This document shows positions 1 to 5,311 of a DNA stretch of 13,032 bases, in pieces (the stretch's first letter is position 1; each line of letters starts with the position of its first letter). The translations under genes and the position numbers were made by a program. Below the pieces are notes generated by a model. The model saw only the letters and a program-made list of their open reading frames with translations, made no database searches and had not been told where the DNA came from. The stretch lies in assembly GCA_900548125.1 (NCBI GenBank), contig URJN01000030.1:1-13032 (forward strand), written 5' to 3'. This stretch comes from an uncultured Eubacteriales bacterium. Lineage in GTDB: Bacteria > Bacillota > Clostridia > Christensenellales > Aristaeellaceae.

Positions 1-117
1 CGATTTCCGTCATGCTGTACGCCCCGCACTGCGGGCGCATGACTACAATCCCAAAGACCTGCCTGAGGGGATTATCCCCTCAGACTCCCTTCTTCGCTTC
101 GCGGCGGCTTGAAGGGG
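1..117 (+). repeat. Structured intergenic repeat, copy A (cut by window edge)
   Basis: Palindromic block that recurs at 7484-7602. It contains stem GTCATGC (9-15) with GCATGAC (37-43) enclosing CCCGC (23-27) with GCGGG (31-35). A second hairpin is CTGAGGGGAT (63-72) with ATCCCCTCAG (74-83). A tail CTTCGCTTCGCGGCGG (92-107) is enclosed by CCCTTC (87-92) and GAAGGG (111-116). Compared with the other copy, stem bases change in pairs. The element may start upstream of the window. No gene is seen in 1-255. Confidence 0.8.
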
Positions 118-162
118 TGGTGTACGGAAATGTCGATTAGAGGATGAAAAGGGGAATTCGGC

Positions 163-191
163 TTGACAAACGGGAAGTAAGAGATTAAAAT
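163..191 (+). promoter_or_regulatory. Sigma-A-type promoter for the regulator operon
   Basis: TTGACA at 163-168, a 17-nt spacer, and TAAAAT at 186-191. The -35 is perfect and the -10 is one mismatch from consensus. The expected start is near 198, about 58 nt upstream of the first gene. The start region lies inside the LexA-like operator. Confidence 0.85.
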
Positions 192-192
192 G

Positions 193-206
193 GGAACATA
201 CGTTCG
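193..206 (+). promoter_or_regulatory. LexA (SOS) operator overlapping the transcription start
   Basis: GGAACATACGTTCG contains the perfect half-site pair GAAC-N4-GTTC (194-205). The inner four bases, ATAC, fit the Gram-positive LexA consensus CGAACRNRYGTTYG; only the first base differs. It sits 2 nt after the -10, over the predicted +1, a classic repression position. A second overlapping dyad, ATACG-TT-CGTAT, covers 198-209. Binding by host LexA is inferred. Confidence 0.75.
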
Positions 207-255
207 TATTTGATGCGAATGAAAGCAAAGAAAAGAGAACAGAAGGAGGAGAAAG

Positions 256-378
256 ATGGCGTTTTCCTGCGTACTGCATGAAAAAGAGGAATGCGACGGC
301 TGCGGAATCTGCGAGGAGGAGAGAAGGCTCAGACTGCTCTGGGACGAGGAACGATGGCTGAGGGACGAGGATGATTGA
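256..378 (+). CDS. 40-residue CxxCxxC small protein (hypothetical)
   Basis: ATG at 256 follows AAGGAGG (243-249) with a 6-nt spacer, so the start is well supported. The 40-residue product has three cysteines spaced CDGCGIC (C13, C16, C19), plus C5 and H8. These could bind a zinc ion or an iron-sulfur centre. The C-terminal half is strongly charged and Trp-containing (WDEERW, ending DEDD). It is the first gene behind the LexA-controlled promoter and lies 20 nt upstream of the late-activator gene, so the two are probably co-transcribed. Small cysteine-motif proteins are frequent beside phage regulators, but I know of no proven function. It could be a zinc-knuckle adaptor or an anti-host protein; neither is shown. 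Confidence 0.7.
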   Translation: MAFSCVLHEKEECDGCGICEEERRLRLLWDEERWLRDEDD

Positions 379-398
379 ACTGGAGAGGGGAGAGCGGA

Positions 399-824
399 AT
401 GAACGAGAAGGACAGACAGGTGCTGCTGCGCGTGAGGGGGCAGGTCAGGCTGGTTCGGGAGCTGAGCGAGAAGCTGACGGAAATGCAGGCGGCGACGCTG
501 AGTGCGGTACAGCTGGACGGAATGCCGCACGGCAGAGGCGGGTTAGCGCGGGGGCTTGAGGTAAAGCTGATGATGAAGGAGTCGCTTGAAAAGTCGCTGG
601 AGAGGGAAGGAGCGATTCTACACGAGCTGGAGGACGAGGCGAGAGGGATAATCAGCGGGCTGAAAATCGGGCTGTATTCGTTCTGCATGTATTACTACAT
701 CGGCGGGCTGAGCTTAGAGGACACGATACGCATGACGGACAGGAGCAGGCGGCAGATCATGCGATACAAAAGGGAGATCGAGGGGAAGAAGGAGAACGGG
801 GAAGATGGGGAAGATGGCACCTGA
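399..824 (+). CDS. Phage late transcription activator, DUF1492/ArpU/RinA-like (sigma-like)
   Basis: The 141-residue product has the layout of small Gram-positive phage late regulators. A long charged helical region (residues 1-90) contains the block LSAVQLDGMPHG (35-45). A C-terminal sigma-region-4-like helix-turn-helix follows at about 98-127 (YYYIGGLSLEDTI, then RSRRQIMRYKREIE). ATG 399 is preferred over the upstream TTG at 375 because it follows a purine-rich GAGAGGGGAG stretch and matches the usual start, MNEKD. Relatives such as ArpU and RinA switch on packaging and structural genes; activity here is inferred. The last codons run into the 11-bp iterons, which are probably its binding sites. 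It lies in the LexA-controlled operon, 20 nt after the CxxCxxC gene. The C-terminus ends in an acidic GEDGEDGT tail. Confidence 0.8.
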   Translation: MNEKDRQVLLRVRGQVRLVRELSEKLTEMQAATLSAVQLDGMPHGRGGLARGLEVKLMMKESLEKSLEREGAILHELEDEARGIISGLKIGLYSFCMYYYIGGLSLEDTIRMTDRSRRQIMRYKREIEGKKENGEDGEDGT

Positions 825-868
825 AGGGCACGGGAATGACACCGAAATGGCACCCAAATGTCATCTTG
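814..868 (+). promoter_or_regulatory. Five 11-bp iterons upstream of the late promoter
   Basis: Five head-to-tail 11-mers without gaps: ATGGCACCTGA (814), AGGGCACGGGA (825), ATGACACCGAA (836), ATGGCACCCAA (847) and ATGTCATCTTG (858). The core is ATGGCACC. An 11-bp period puts each unit on about the same DNA face. Unit 1 includes the activator gene's stop codon, and unit 5 touches the -35 hexamer. This fits cooperative loading of the neighbouring activator. Confidence 0.8.
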
Positions 869-894
869 CGGTTCAAAAAGAGGTATGATATGAT
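866..894 (+). promoter_or_regulatory. Activator-dependent late promoter (predicted)
   Basis: TTGCGG (866-871), a 17-nt spacer, and TATGAT (889-894). A second overlapping TATGAT lies at 884-889. The -10 is good and the -35 poor, as expected for a promoter that needs an activator. A palindrome, ATGATATCAT (890-899), covers the -10 and the start region and could be another operator. It reads toward terS and terL. Confidence 0.65.
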
Positions 895-1030
895 ATCATC
901 AGCGAAAGAAGAAAAGAGATTCGCGGCGGGAAAAGAGTGACAGAGGGTTTAATCCCGACCGTCGGCAGGTTGTGCTGCTTTCGGCGTTCTTTCTTCACTT
1001 CGCGGGAAAGCTGAGAAGTATTCATCAATC

Positions 1031-1065
1031 AAAAAGCCGTTTCCGGTGTTGGAACGGCTTTTTTT
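1031..1065 (+). terminator. Intrinsic (possibly bidirectional) terminator
   Basis: AAAAAGCCGTTTCC (1031-1044), loop GGTGTT, then GGAACGGCTTTTTTT (1051-1065). The stem is GC-rich with one bulged T and is followed by seven T on the plus strand. The A-tract on the left gives a U-tract on the minus strand as well. It lies about 130 nt downstream of the predicted late start and upstream of terS. Confidence 0.8.
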
Positions 1066-1184
1066 GATGCGCTGGGAACGGGGGAAAAACGTTCGGGTGC
1101 GCAGGGGTTCAATGTCTGAGGACTTGGGCGGAGGAGAGGGCGGGCTTAACCCGCTTGATGCGCGGGAACGGGGAAAAACGTTCG
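1066..1184 (+). repeat. Duplicated dyad motif in the late leader (two copies)
   Basis: Copies at 1066-1095 and 1157-1184 match except for two 1-nt indels. Each carries GAACG and CGTTC half-sites separated by a G/A-rich 8-9 nt (GAACG 1076-1080 with CGTTC 1090-1094; GAACG 1166-1170 with CGTTC 1179-1183). The copies start 91 nt apart, and the first begins right after the terminator T-tract. They could be RNA hairpins or protein-binding sites. The spacing does not fit LexA. Confidence 0.7.
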
Positions 1185-1254
1185 CATGGGAAAGGCTTCG
1201 ATGCTTTACGGAGTTTGGCAGAGAAAAAGGCGGACATGGAAAGGAGGTGGTGAG

Positions 1255-1686
1255 ATGGGCAGAATGACGGAAAACATGAAGAGCGAAGCCGTGCGACTGT
1301 ACTTTGAAGAAAACAGGGAACCGGACGAGATCGCAAGGCAGATCGGGGCGAGCGAGAGACAGGTCAAGACGATACTCGGCGACCTGAAAAGGCTGGAGGC
1401 ATACAGAAAGAAATCCGAGGCGGCAAAGCTGCGCGCGCAAATCTGCGTTTACGAAAGCGCGGAAGAAGCGGCGCGGCATCAGGCGGCGCTGCTGAGCCAG
1501 TCGGAGGGGAACGACAACATCCGCCAGAGGGCGGCGAAGGACATCCTCGACAGGGCAGGCATTCGGATGCAGAAGGATTGCGGAAAGGACGTGGTGATTC
1601 GGTTTGCGGCGGGCGCACCTGCGCTGGGCATGCCGGACGGGACGGGCGGAAAGGAGGAAGAACAGAAGCATGGAGATAGAGCTTGA
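1255..1686 (+). CDS. terS: Terminase small subunit (DNA recognition)
   Basis: The 143-residue protein has an N-terminal helix-turn-helix (residues about 8-45: EAVRLYFEE, DEIARQIG, SERQVKTILGDLKR), the usual DNA-binding fold of TerS. A central helical region (55-105) would serve oligomerisation, and a short C-terminal VVIRFA segment (113-118) is typical of Firmicutes phage small terminases. It should recognise the packaging site and hand DNA to TerL. The start at 1255 is fixed by AAGGAGGT (1241-1248) with a 6-nt spacer; a longer reading from 1186 has no such site. Its end overlaps terL by 17 nt, which suggests translational coupling. The subfamily is not recognised, so the call rests on the HTH, size and position before terL. 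Confidence 0.8.
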   Translation: MGRMTENMKSEAVRLYFEENREPDEIARQIGASERQVKTILGDLKRLEAYRKKSEAAKLRAQICVYESAEEAARHQAALLSQSEGNDNIRQRAAKDILDRAGIRMQKDCGKDVVIRFAAGAPALGMPDGTGGKEEEQKHGDRA

Positions 1687-3067
1687 TTATCAGCCGACAA
1701 AAAAACAGCTTGCGTTTCACGCAAGCACGGCGGACGAAGTGCTTTATGGCGGGGCGGCGGGCGGAGGAAAGAGCTACGCCATATGCTGGGACGCGCTGAT
1801 GCGCTGCCTGAAATATCCGCAGACGCACGCGTACCTATTCAGGCGAACCTATCCTGAACTGGAAATGACGCTGATCCGGACGATGCAGCTCATTGCGCCG
1901 AAGGAACTGGGCAAATATGTTTCCAGTGCGCACGAGTTGAGGCTGAGCAACGGAAGCGTCATCCATTTCTGCCACCTGAGCGACGAGGGGCAGGGGCTGC
2001 TGAAATATCAGGGCGCGGAAATCCACTGGCTGTATTTCGACGAGCTGACACATTTCACAAAACCGATGTATGATTACCTGCGCACACGACTGCGTGCAGA
2101 AAAGCGGCTGGGCATTACGCCCTGCGTGCGATGCGCAAGCAACCCGGGCGGTCCGGGGCATGCGTGGGTGAAGGCGCGATTTGTGGACAGCACGAACGCG
2201 GGCGGGCGAACCGCCGAGGTGGCGGTTGAAAGCAGCATACTCGGCGGGGTGAGCGTGAGAAAGATCGAGTACATTCCGGCGACGGCGATGGACAATCCGC
2301 ACATCACGCGGGACTACATCGTGGAATTGGAGCAGAAGCCCAAGGCGTTGAGGGATGCGCTGCTGCTGGGCAAATGGGACGCATTCGACGGACAGGCTTT
2401 CCCGGAATTTGTGGACGATCCGACGCACTACGGCGACGGGCTGTACACGCACGTCATTCATCCATTCGACATTCCGTGGCACTGGACGCGGGTGGTCAGC
2501 TTCGACCACGGTTACACGCGCCCATTCTCCTTCGGGGTTTGGGCGGTGGACGAGGAAGGGCGGGTATACCGATACAAGGAGCTTTACGGCTGCGTGCCGG
2601 GGGAGGCGAACGTCGGCATCATGAACGCGCCGGGCGAAATCGCGGAAAAGCTCGCGGAGCTGATGGAACCGGAAGCCGCGGAGGGCATCCGTGTTTCGGG
2701 CGTCGCCGACCCTGCCATCTGGGACAGAAGCCGCGGGCTGAGCGTGGAGGAACAGATTCGCAAGGTCTTTAACGGGGTGACCTTCATGAAGGGGGACAAC
2801 ACGCGGCTGCCCGGAAAGATGCAGCTGCACGAACGGCTGAAATTCGACGAGGAAGGGCGTCCGATGCTCTATGTTTTTGAGAACTGCCGGGATTTCAGGC
2901 GGACGATTCCCGCGCTGGTTTACGACGGGCGCAAGCCGGAGGACATCGACACGGCGGGCGAGGATCACATCTACGACGAAACGCGGTACTTTTTAATGTC
3001 AAGACCCATTGCGCCGCGCCCGAGAGGGAAGGAAAGGGAATGGCGGTTTGACCCGCTGGGGGAGTAG
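1670..3067 (+). CDS. terL: Terminase large subunit (packaging ATPase and nuclease)
   Basis: The 465-residue packaging motor looks complete. The N-terminal ATPase has Walker A GGAAGGGKS (residues 27-35), Walker B LYFDE (121-125) with the catalytic Glu, and a coupling motif SNPGGPGH (157-164). The linker LLGKWDAFDGQAFPEF (232-247) is characteristic of the family. The C-terminal RNase H-like nuclease shows Asp279 in SFDHGY, Asp347 in VADPAIWD and the late acidic cluster EDHIYDETRY (about residues 433-442). It docks on the portal, pumps DNA into the procapsid and cuts the concatemer. ATG 1670 lies 12 nt after AAGGAGG (1651-1657), inside the end of terS. The portal gene, normally next, is displaced 2.2 kb downstream by an insert. 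Confidence 0.97.
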   Translation: MEIELDYQPTKKQLAFHASTADEVLYGGAAGGGKSYAICWDALMRCLKYPQTHAYLFRRTYPELEMTLIRTMQLIAPKELGKYVSSAHELRLSNGSVIHFCHLSDEGQGLLKYQGAEIHWLYFDELTHFTKPMYDYLRTRLRAEKRLGITPCVRCASNPGGPGHAWVKARFVDSTNAGGRTAEVAVESSILGGVSVRKIEYIPATAMDNPHITRDYIVELEQKPKALRDALLLGKWDAFDGQAFPEFVDDPTHYGDGLYTHVIHPFDIPWHWTRVVSFDHGYTRPFSFGVWAVDEEGRVYRYKELYGCVPGEANVGIMNAPGEIAEKLAELMEPEAAEGIRVSGVADPAIWDRSRGLSVEEQIRKVFNGVTFMKGDNTRLPGKMQLHERLKFDEEGRPMLYVFENCRDFRRTIPALVYDGRKPEDIDTAGEDHIYDETRYFLMSRPIAPRPRGKEREWRFDPLGE

Positions 3068-3120
3068 CCCTTTCGGTCAGGCTGCGGCTGACAGCTCCCC
3101 GAGAGGGGGGAGGATGAGGG
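3068..3120 (+). repeat. About 50-bp palindromic repeat, copy E (REP-like)
   Basis: It starts directly after the terL stop: CCCTTTC, hairpin GTCAG (3076-3080) with CTGAC (3088-3092), then AGCTCCCC-GAGA-GGGGGG. It shares its layout with 11479-11525 and, in reverse, 11554-11612. It marks the left side of the 2.2-kb insert. Confidence 0.7.
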
Positions 3121-3130
3121 GAGACGGCGA

Positions 3131-3664
3131 TTAAAAAATGTCGATATCCAAAGAAAAACCGCTGTCATGCTGTTCGCCGTTTGGAACAGTGTATTCGCCG
3201 TACATCTTGATTCCGACCATATCCCAATTCCATGTACAGGCGTAATGGAAAGCATAGGGATCGTCTTTGTCCGGATACATGTAGACATGCCATTCCGGCG
3301 GATCGGTATCATCGGAGACAGCCGGATCATGATTGACCATGTAGATGGCCTCCGGCAAGACGCAATTGTCTGTGCTGAACGGAAAGTCTTTGGAAAAATG
3401 GAGGTCGATCAGCATGAATTGATCATCCAGAATAATCAGAGAACCGTGATCGACGGGGATGGGGTCATCGCCCCAGTAATCAATCTGCATGCGATCCCAG
3501 TGATGCAGGTCGATCTCGCGGCTGATGGTGTGTTCGCTTTGAGAGAGAAAAGGGGAAAGCTCGGGTGAGCAGGGAAAGGCGAGGGTATCGCCTTCCGATT
3601 CGGCGAGAGCCGAAGAAACGGACAGAAGAAGGCAGAAAAGCCCAAGCAGACGGCGAAAAGACAT
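3131..3664 (-). CDS. Secreted protein of unknown function (cargo gene)
   Basis: The 177-residue protein begins MSFRRLLGLFCLLLSVSSAL, a clean Sec signal peptide with a signal peptidase I site after ALA (residue 21). The mature part is acidic, rich in Asp, Pro, Trp and Tyr, has three cysteines (C32, C101, C143) and alternates strand-like segments up to FSLDIDIF at the C-terminus. I do not recognise a family. ATG 3664 follows AAGGAGGG (3672-3679, minus strand) with a 7-nt spacer; upstream extension is not supported. It has its own near-consensus promoter. It opposes the phage operon between terL and portal, where phage late operons have no gene on this strand, so it is probably imported cargo. 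It lies 92 nt downstream of the SH3-like gene on the same strand. Confidence 0.8.
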   Translation of the reverse strand: MSFRRLLGLFCLLLSVSSALAESEGDTLAFPCSPELSPFLSQSEHTISREIDLHHWDRMQIDYWGDDPIPVDHGSLIILDDQFMLIDLHFSKDFPFSTDNCVLPEAIYMVNHDPAVSDDTDPPEWHVYMYPDKDDPYAFHYACTWNWDMVGIKMYGEYTVPNGEQHDSGFSLDIDIF

Positions 3665-3700
3665 GGCGCGGCCCTCCTTGGATGATGTTTTGATAAGCTG

Positions 3701-3729
3701 ATTATATCGGGAAAGCGGGTGGCGGTCAA
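3701..3729 (-). promoter_or_regulatory. Sigma-A-type promoter for the 177-residue secreted protein
   Basis: Read on the minus strand: TTGACC (3724-3729), 17-nt spacer, TATAAT (3701-3706). The -10 is perfect and the -35 has one mismatch. It lies between the two minus-strand genes and would allow expression independent of phage late control. Confidence 0.8.
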
Positions 3730-3756
3730 CAGGGAGAGACGAGGGAAGCCCATGAT

Positions 3757-4692
3757 TTACCATTCAACGGTAACCGTCAAATCTTTGCCGGCTTTCTCCC
3801 CGTTTGGCAGTATTGGGACAATTTGAATGGACGTGACATTTGATGGCAACATTCCACTTCCGGTATAGTTGCCGTTTGGACTTATGTTCGTTAATTTAAA
3901 CAGAAGGTTGCCGGTGAAAGTGTCGTAGAGGCAGTAACCCTGAACCGAAACACTTTGATAGCCATCATGGATGATGGAGGAAAAATCAGCCTCGATAGCA
4001 CTGCTTTTCACTACCAAGGTTCCATTCATCACTTGGGTGCCGTTGTTAGCTGGACAATTTTCCAGCCCATAAACCCTGCCTGTACGAATCAAAGCGCGGT
4101 TTACAAAGCCGCGCACGCAATCACCAGAGCAACTTTCGATATAAGCCCAATCGCCCATGTCCGAAAGGTGATAAACGGTTGTGCCCTTGGGAAGCGTCAA
4201 AAGGACGGTATGTGAAAATAACGGATCATCTGTTAAGAACGCTGTATCCAGTAACGTAACCGTCTCAGGGATAAAGCTGAGTTCATCGACAGATGCTGAT
4301 TTCGGCAGCGCTTTTTCAGGAATCCAGCCAAAGCGCATATGGTCTTTGTCAATCTCATATTGTATCAGAATCCAACCATTCTCCCTGCCAAAGACTTGAA
4401 TCCAGTCGTTTGTGGAGACAACGGCTTTTCCATCAGCTGCGCGGAGATAATCCTTTCCGGGACCGGAGTAGACTTCATACTTTTCCCCCTTGGCGAATTT
4501 CACATCTTCAGCGATCAGCTCGCCTTGAGGAATAGACGGAACTACAGTGTGTTTGTTTTTAGTGTCGTTCATGACATCAATCGTTGAAGAAATTTCGCCC
4601 GTTGCGGATGAAGCAATTAAGATTAGAACAGCAGAAACGAGCATCATCGAAATCCAGTTGAGGATTGTCTTTCTCACCCAAAACGGTTTCAT
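3757..4692 (-). CDS. Exported protein with two SH3-like domains
   Basis: The 311-residue protein has a basic start and a hydrophobic segment (about residues 8-30) serving as signal peptide or membrane anchor. A bacterial SH3-like domain follows at about 62-130 (YEVYSGPGKDYLRA, NGWILIQYE, FGWIPEKAL). A second, more divergent one is at about 145-203 (GTTVYHLSDMGDWAYIE, VRGFVNRALI). A beta-rich C-terminal region (215-311) is unassigned. SH3-like domains of this kind commonly bind cell-wall peptides or mediate surface contacts; no catalytic domain is seen, so a wall-associated role is inferred. ATG 4692 has AAAGGTGGAG upstream (4701-4710) with an 8-nt spacer, favouring it over ATG at 4725. Only a weak upstream promoter (TTCAAC-16-TATGAA type) is visible. 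Codon use is more A/T-rich than the phage genes. Confidence 0.8.
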   Translation of the reverse strand: MKPFWVRKTILNWISMMLVSAVLILIASSATGEISSTIDVMNDTKNKHTVVPSIPQGELIAEDVKFAKGEKYEVYSGPGKDYLRAADGKAVVSTNDWIQVFGRENGWILIQYEIDKDHMRFGWIPEKALPKSASVDELSFIPETVTLLDTAFLTDDPLFSHTVLLTLPKGTTVYHLSDMGDWAYIESCSGDCVRGFVNRALIRTGRVYGLENCPANNGTQVMNGTLVVKSSAIEADFSSIIHDGYQSVSVQGYCLYDTFTGNLLFKLTNISPNGNYTGSGMLPSNVTSIQIVPILPNGEKAGKDLTVTVEW

Positions 4693-4863
4693 GTATTTGA
4701 CTCCACCTTTCATTGTCCAACACACTCGCGATAACAGGCGATCAAGATAGCCGATTCATAAATGAGCTTGATGGCGGTTGAATGGCAAATCAGTGTTCTT
4801 CAGATCGTCACACCTATCTCGTCACAAGCAGCACGACATAGGATTCATTCATCACCATACCCA

Positions 4864-4891
4864 TTGAATCCTTCTGTTACATGCTTATAAT
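4864..4891 (+). promoter_or_regulatory. Candidate promoter reading toward portal
   Basis: TTGAAT (4864-4869), 16-nt spacer, TATAAT (4886-4891). The -10 is perfect and the -35 matches 4 of 6. It is the only good plus-strand match I noticed between terL and portal. It could supply the downstream head genes after the insert separated them from the late promoter. It may also be chance in A+T-rich DNA. Confidence 0.35.
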
Positions 4892-5039
4892 CCGGATATG
4901 CACGCGAAAGGATAAGAGTACATGGAGGGCAAACGGGTTAAATCGCCAGATGTTCAGGGAGATGAAAGCAATATGCGGATGTAACAGGCTTAGGAATACG
5001 GAAACGAAAATCATTTTGAATGAGGACAGCCAACGTGAC

Positions 5040-5105
5040 GCCCAGAGAGCGAAGCACAGCAACCATGCTTTTGCCTTTGGAAACATCGATTCCGACTGCG
5101 TTCAT
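5040..5105 (-). pseudogene. IS110-family transposase, 5' remnant
   Basis: Read on the minus strand from ATG 5105, the product starts MNAVGIDVSKGKSMVAVLR. This is the highly typical N-terminus of IS110-family (DEDD) recombinases, including the first catalytic Asp (D7). Similarity stops after about 22 codons. The frame continues to 4938 with no IS110-like sequence, and the rest of the roughly 400-residue protein is absent. A weak AGGAGC precedes the start. The element is dead but shows that a mobile element entered between the cargo genes and portal. It cannot be said from this whether it carried the cargo. Confidence 0.75.
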
Positions 5106-5275
5106 ACAAGCTCCTGCATACAGATTGCAACGGCAATACCGGTTTTTCCATTGCCGATTCGATCTGTTTGCTGACGCGAACGCACAGGCTCGGCGGCGGC
5201 TCTGCCTGCACAAAGCGAACACTGTGAACTACAGCTTAGGCAACGAGATTTCTCGATCTGTAACTGGTTGCTACA
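5106..5275 (-). mobile_element. Probable non-coding end of the IS110 remnant (bridge-RNA region)
   Basis: This stretch lies upstream of the broken transposase start, where IS110-group elements keep the non-coding end that encodes the bridge RNA. It has stems expected of a structured RNA: CGGCAAT (5131-5137) with ATTGCCG (5150-5156), and CAGGC (5185-5189) with GCCTG (5204-5208). A further CGAGA-TT-TCTCG lies at 5244-5255. The outer boundary is uncertain. Function and loop assignments are not shown. Confidence 0.4.
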
Positions 5276-5311
5276 GACATGAGGCAAATATATAGGAACG
5301 GGAGAGTGAAA

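Larger units (their letters stand above)
900..1254 (+). other. Untranslated leader between late promoter and terS
   Basis: No convincing gene occupies this 355-nt stretch; open frames here lack ribosome binding sites. It holds an intrinsic terminator (1031-1065), a duplicated dyad motif (1066-1095 and 1157-1184) and a small hairpin GCGGG-CTTAA-CCCGC (1140-1154). The layout of promoter, terminator and then structural genes suggests control by antitermination. The terminator might instead be left over from an inserted element. Confidence 0.5.
4693..5311. other. Gene-poor stretch of the insert before portal
   Basis: 619 nt without an intact gene. It contains a candidate plus-strand promoter (4864-4891), the broken start of an IS110-type transposase (5040-5105, minus) and the likely non-coding end of that element (5106-about 5275). 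Between 4740 and 4860 I see nothing identifiable. The last about 20 nt before 5312 carry the portal ribosome binding site and are probably original phage sequence. Confidence 0.6.

Noticed and set aside
371..559. 62-codon frame starting at 371
   Set aside because: It overlaps the activator gene in another frame; the composition is Ala/Gly/Arg-rich and meaningless, and the activator frame has the HTH.
1066..1184. Further LexA boxes in the leader (GAACG...CGTTC)
   Set aside because: The half-sites are separated by 8-9 nt outside the GAACG/CGTTC words rather than the GAAC-N4-GTTC spacing needed by Gram-positive LexA.
949..1671. 240-codon minus-strand frame over the leader and terS
   Set aside because: No ribosome site; it crosses the terminator and both leader repeats, and terS on the plus strand explains the coding signal.
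1835..2968. 377-codon frame on the minus strand across terL
   Set aside because: It is antisense to a terminase with all motifs intact, has Arg/His/Val-rich shadow composition, and has no ribosome site or recognisable domain.
4881..5174. 97-codon plus frame in the insert
   Set aside because: It lies opposite the IS110 N-terminus and has no ribosome site or similarity; the minus strand holds the recognisable signal.
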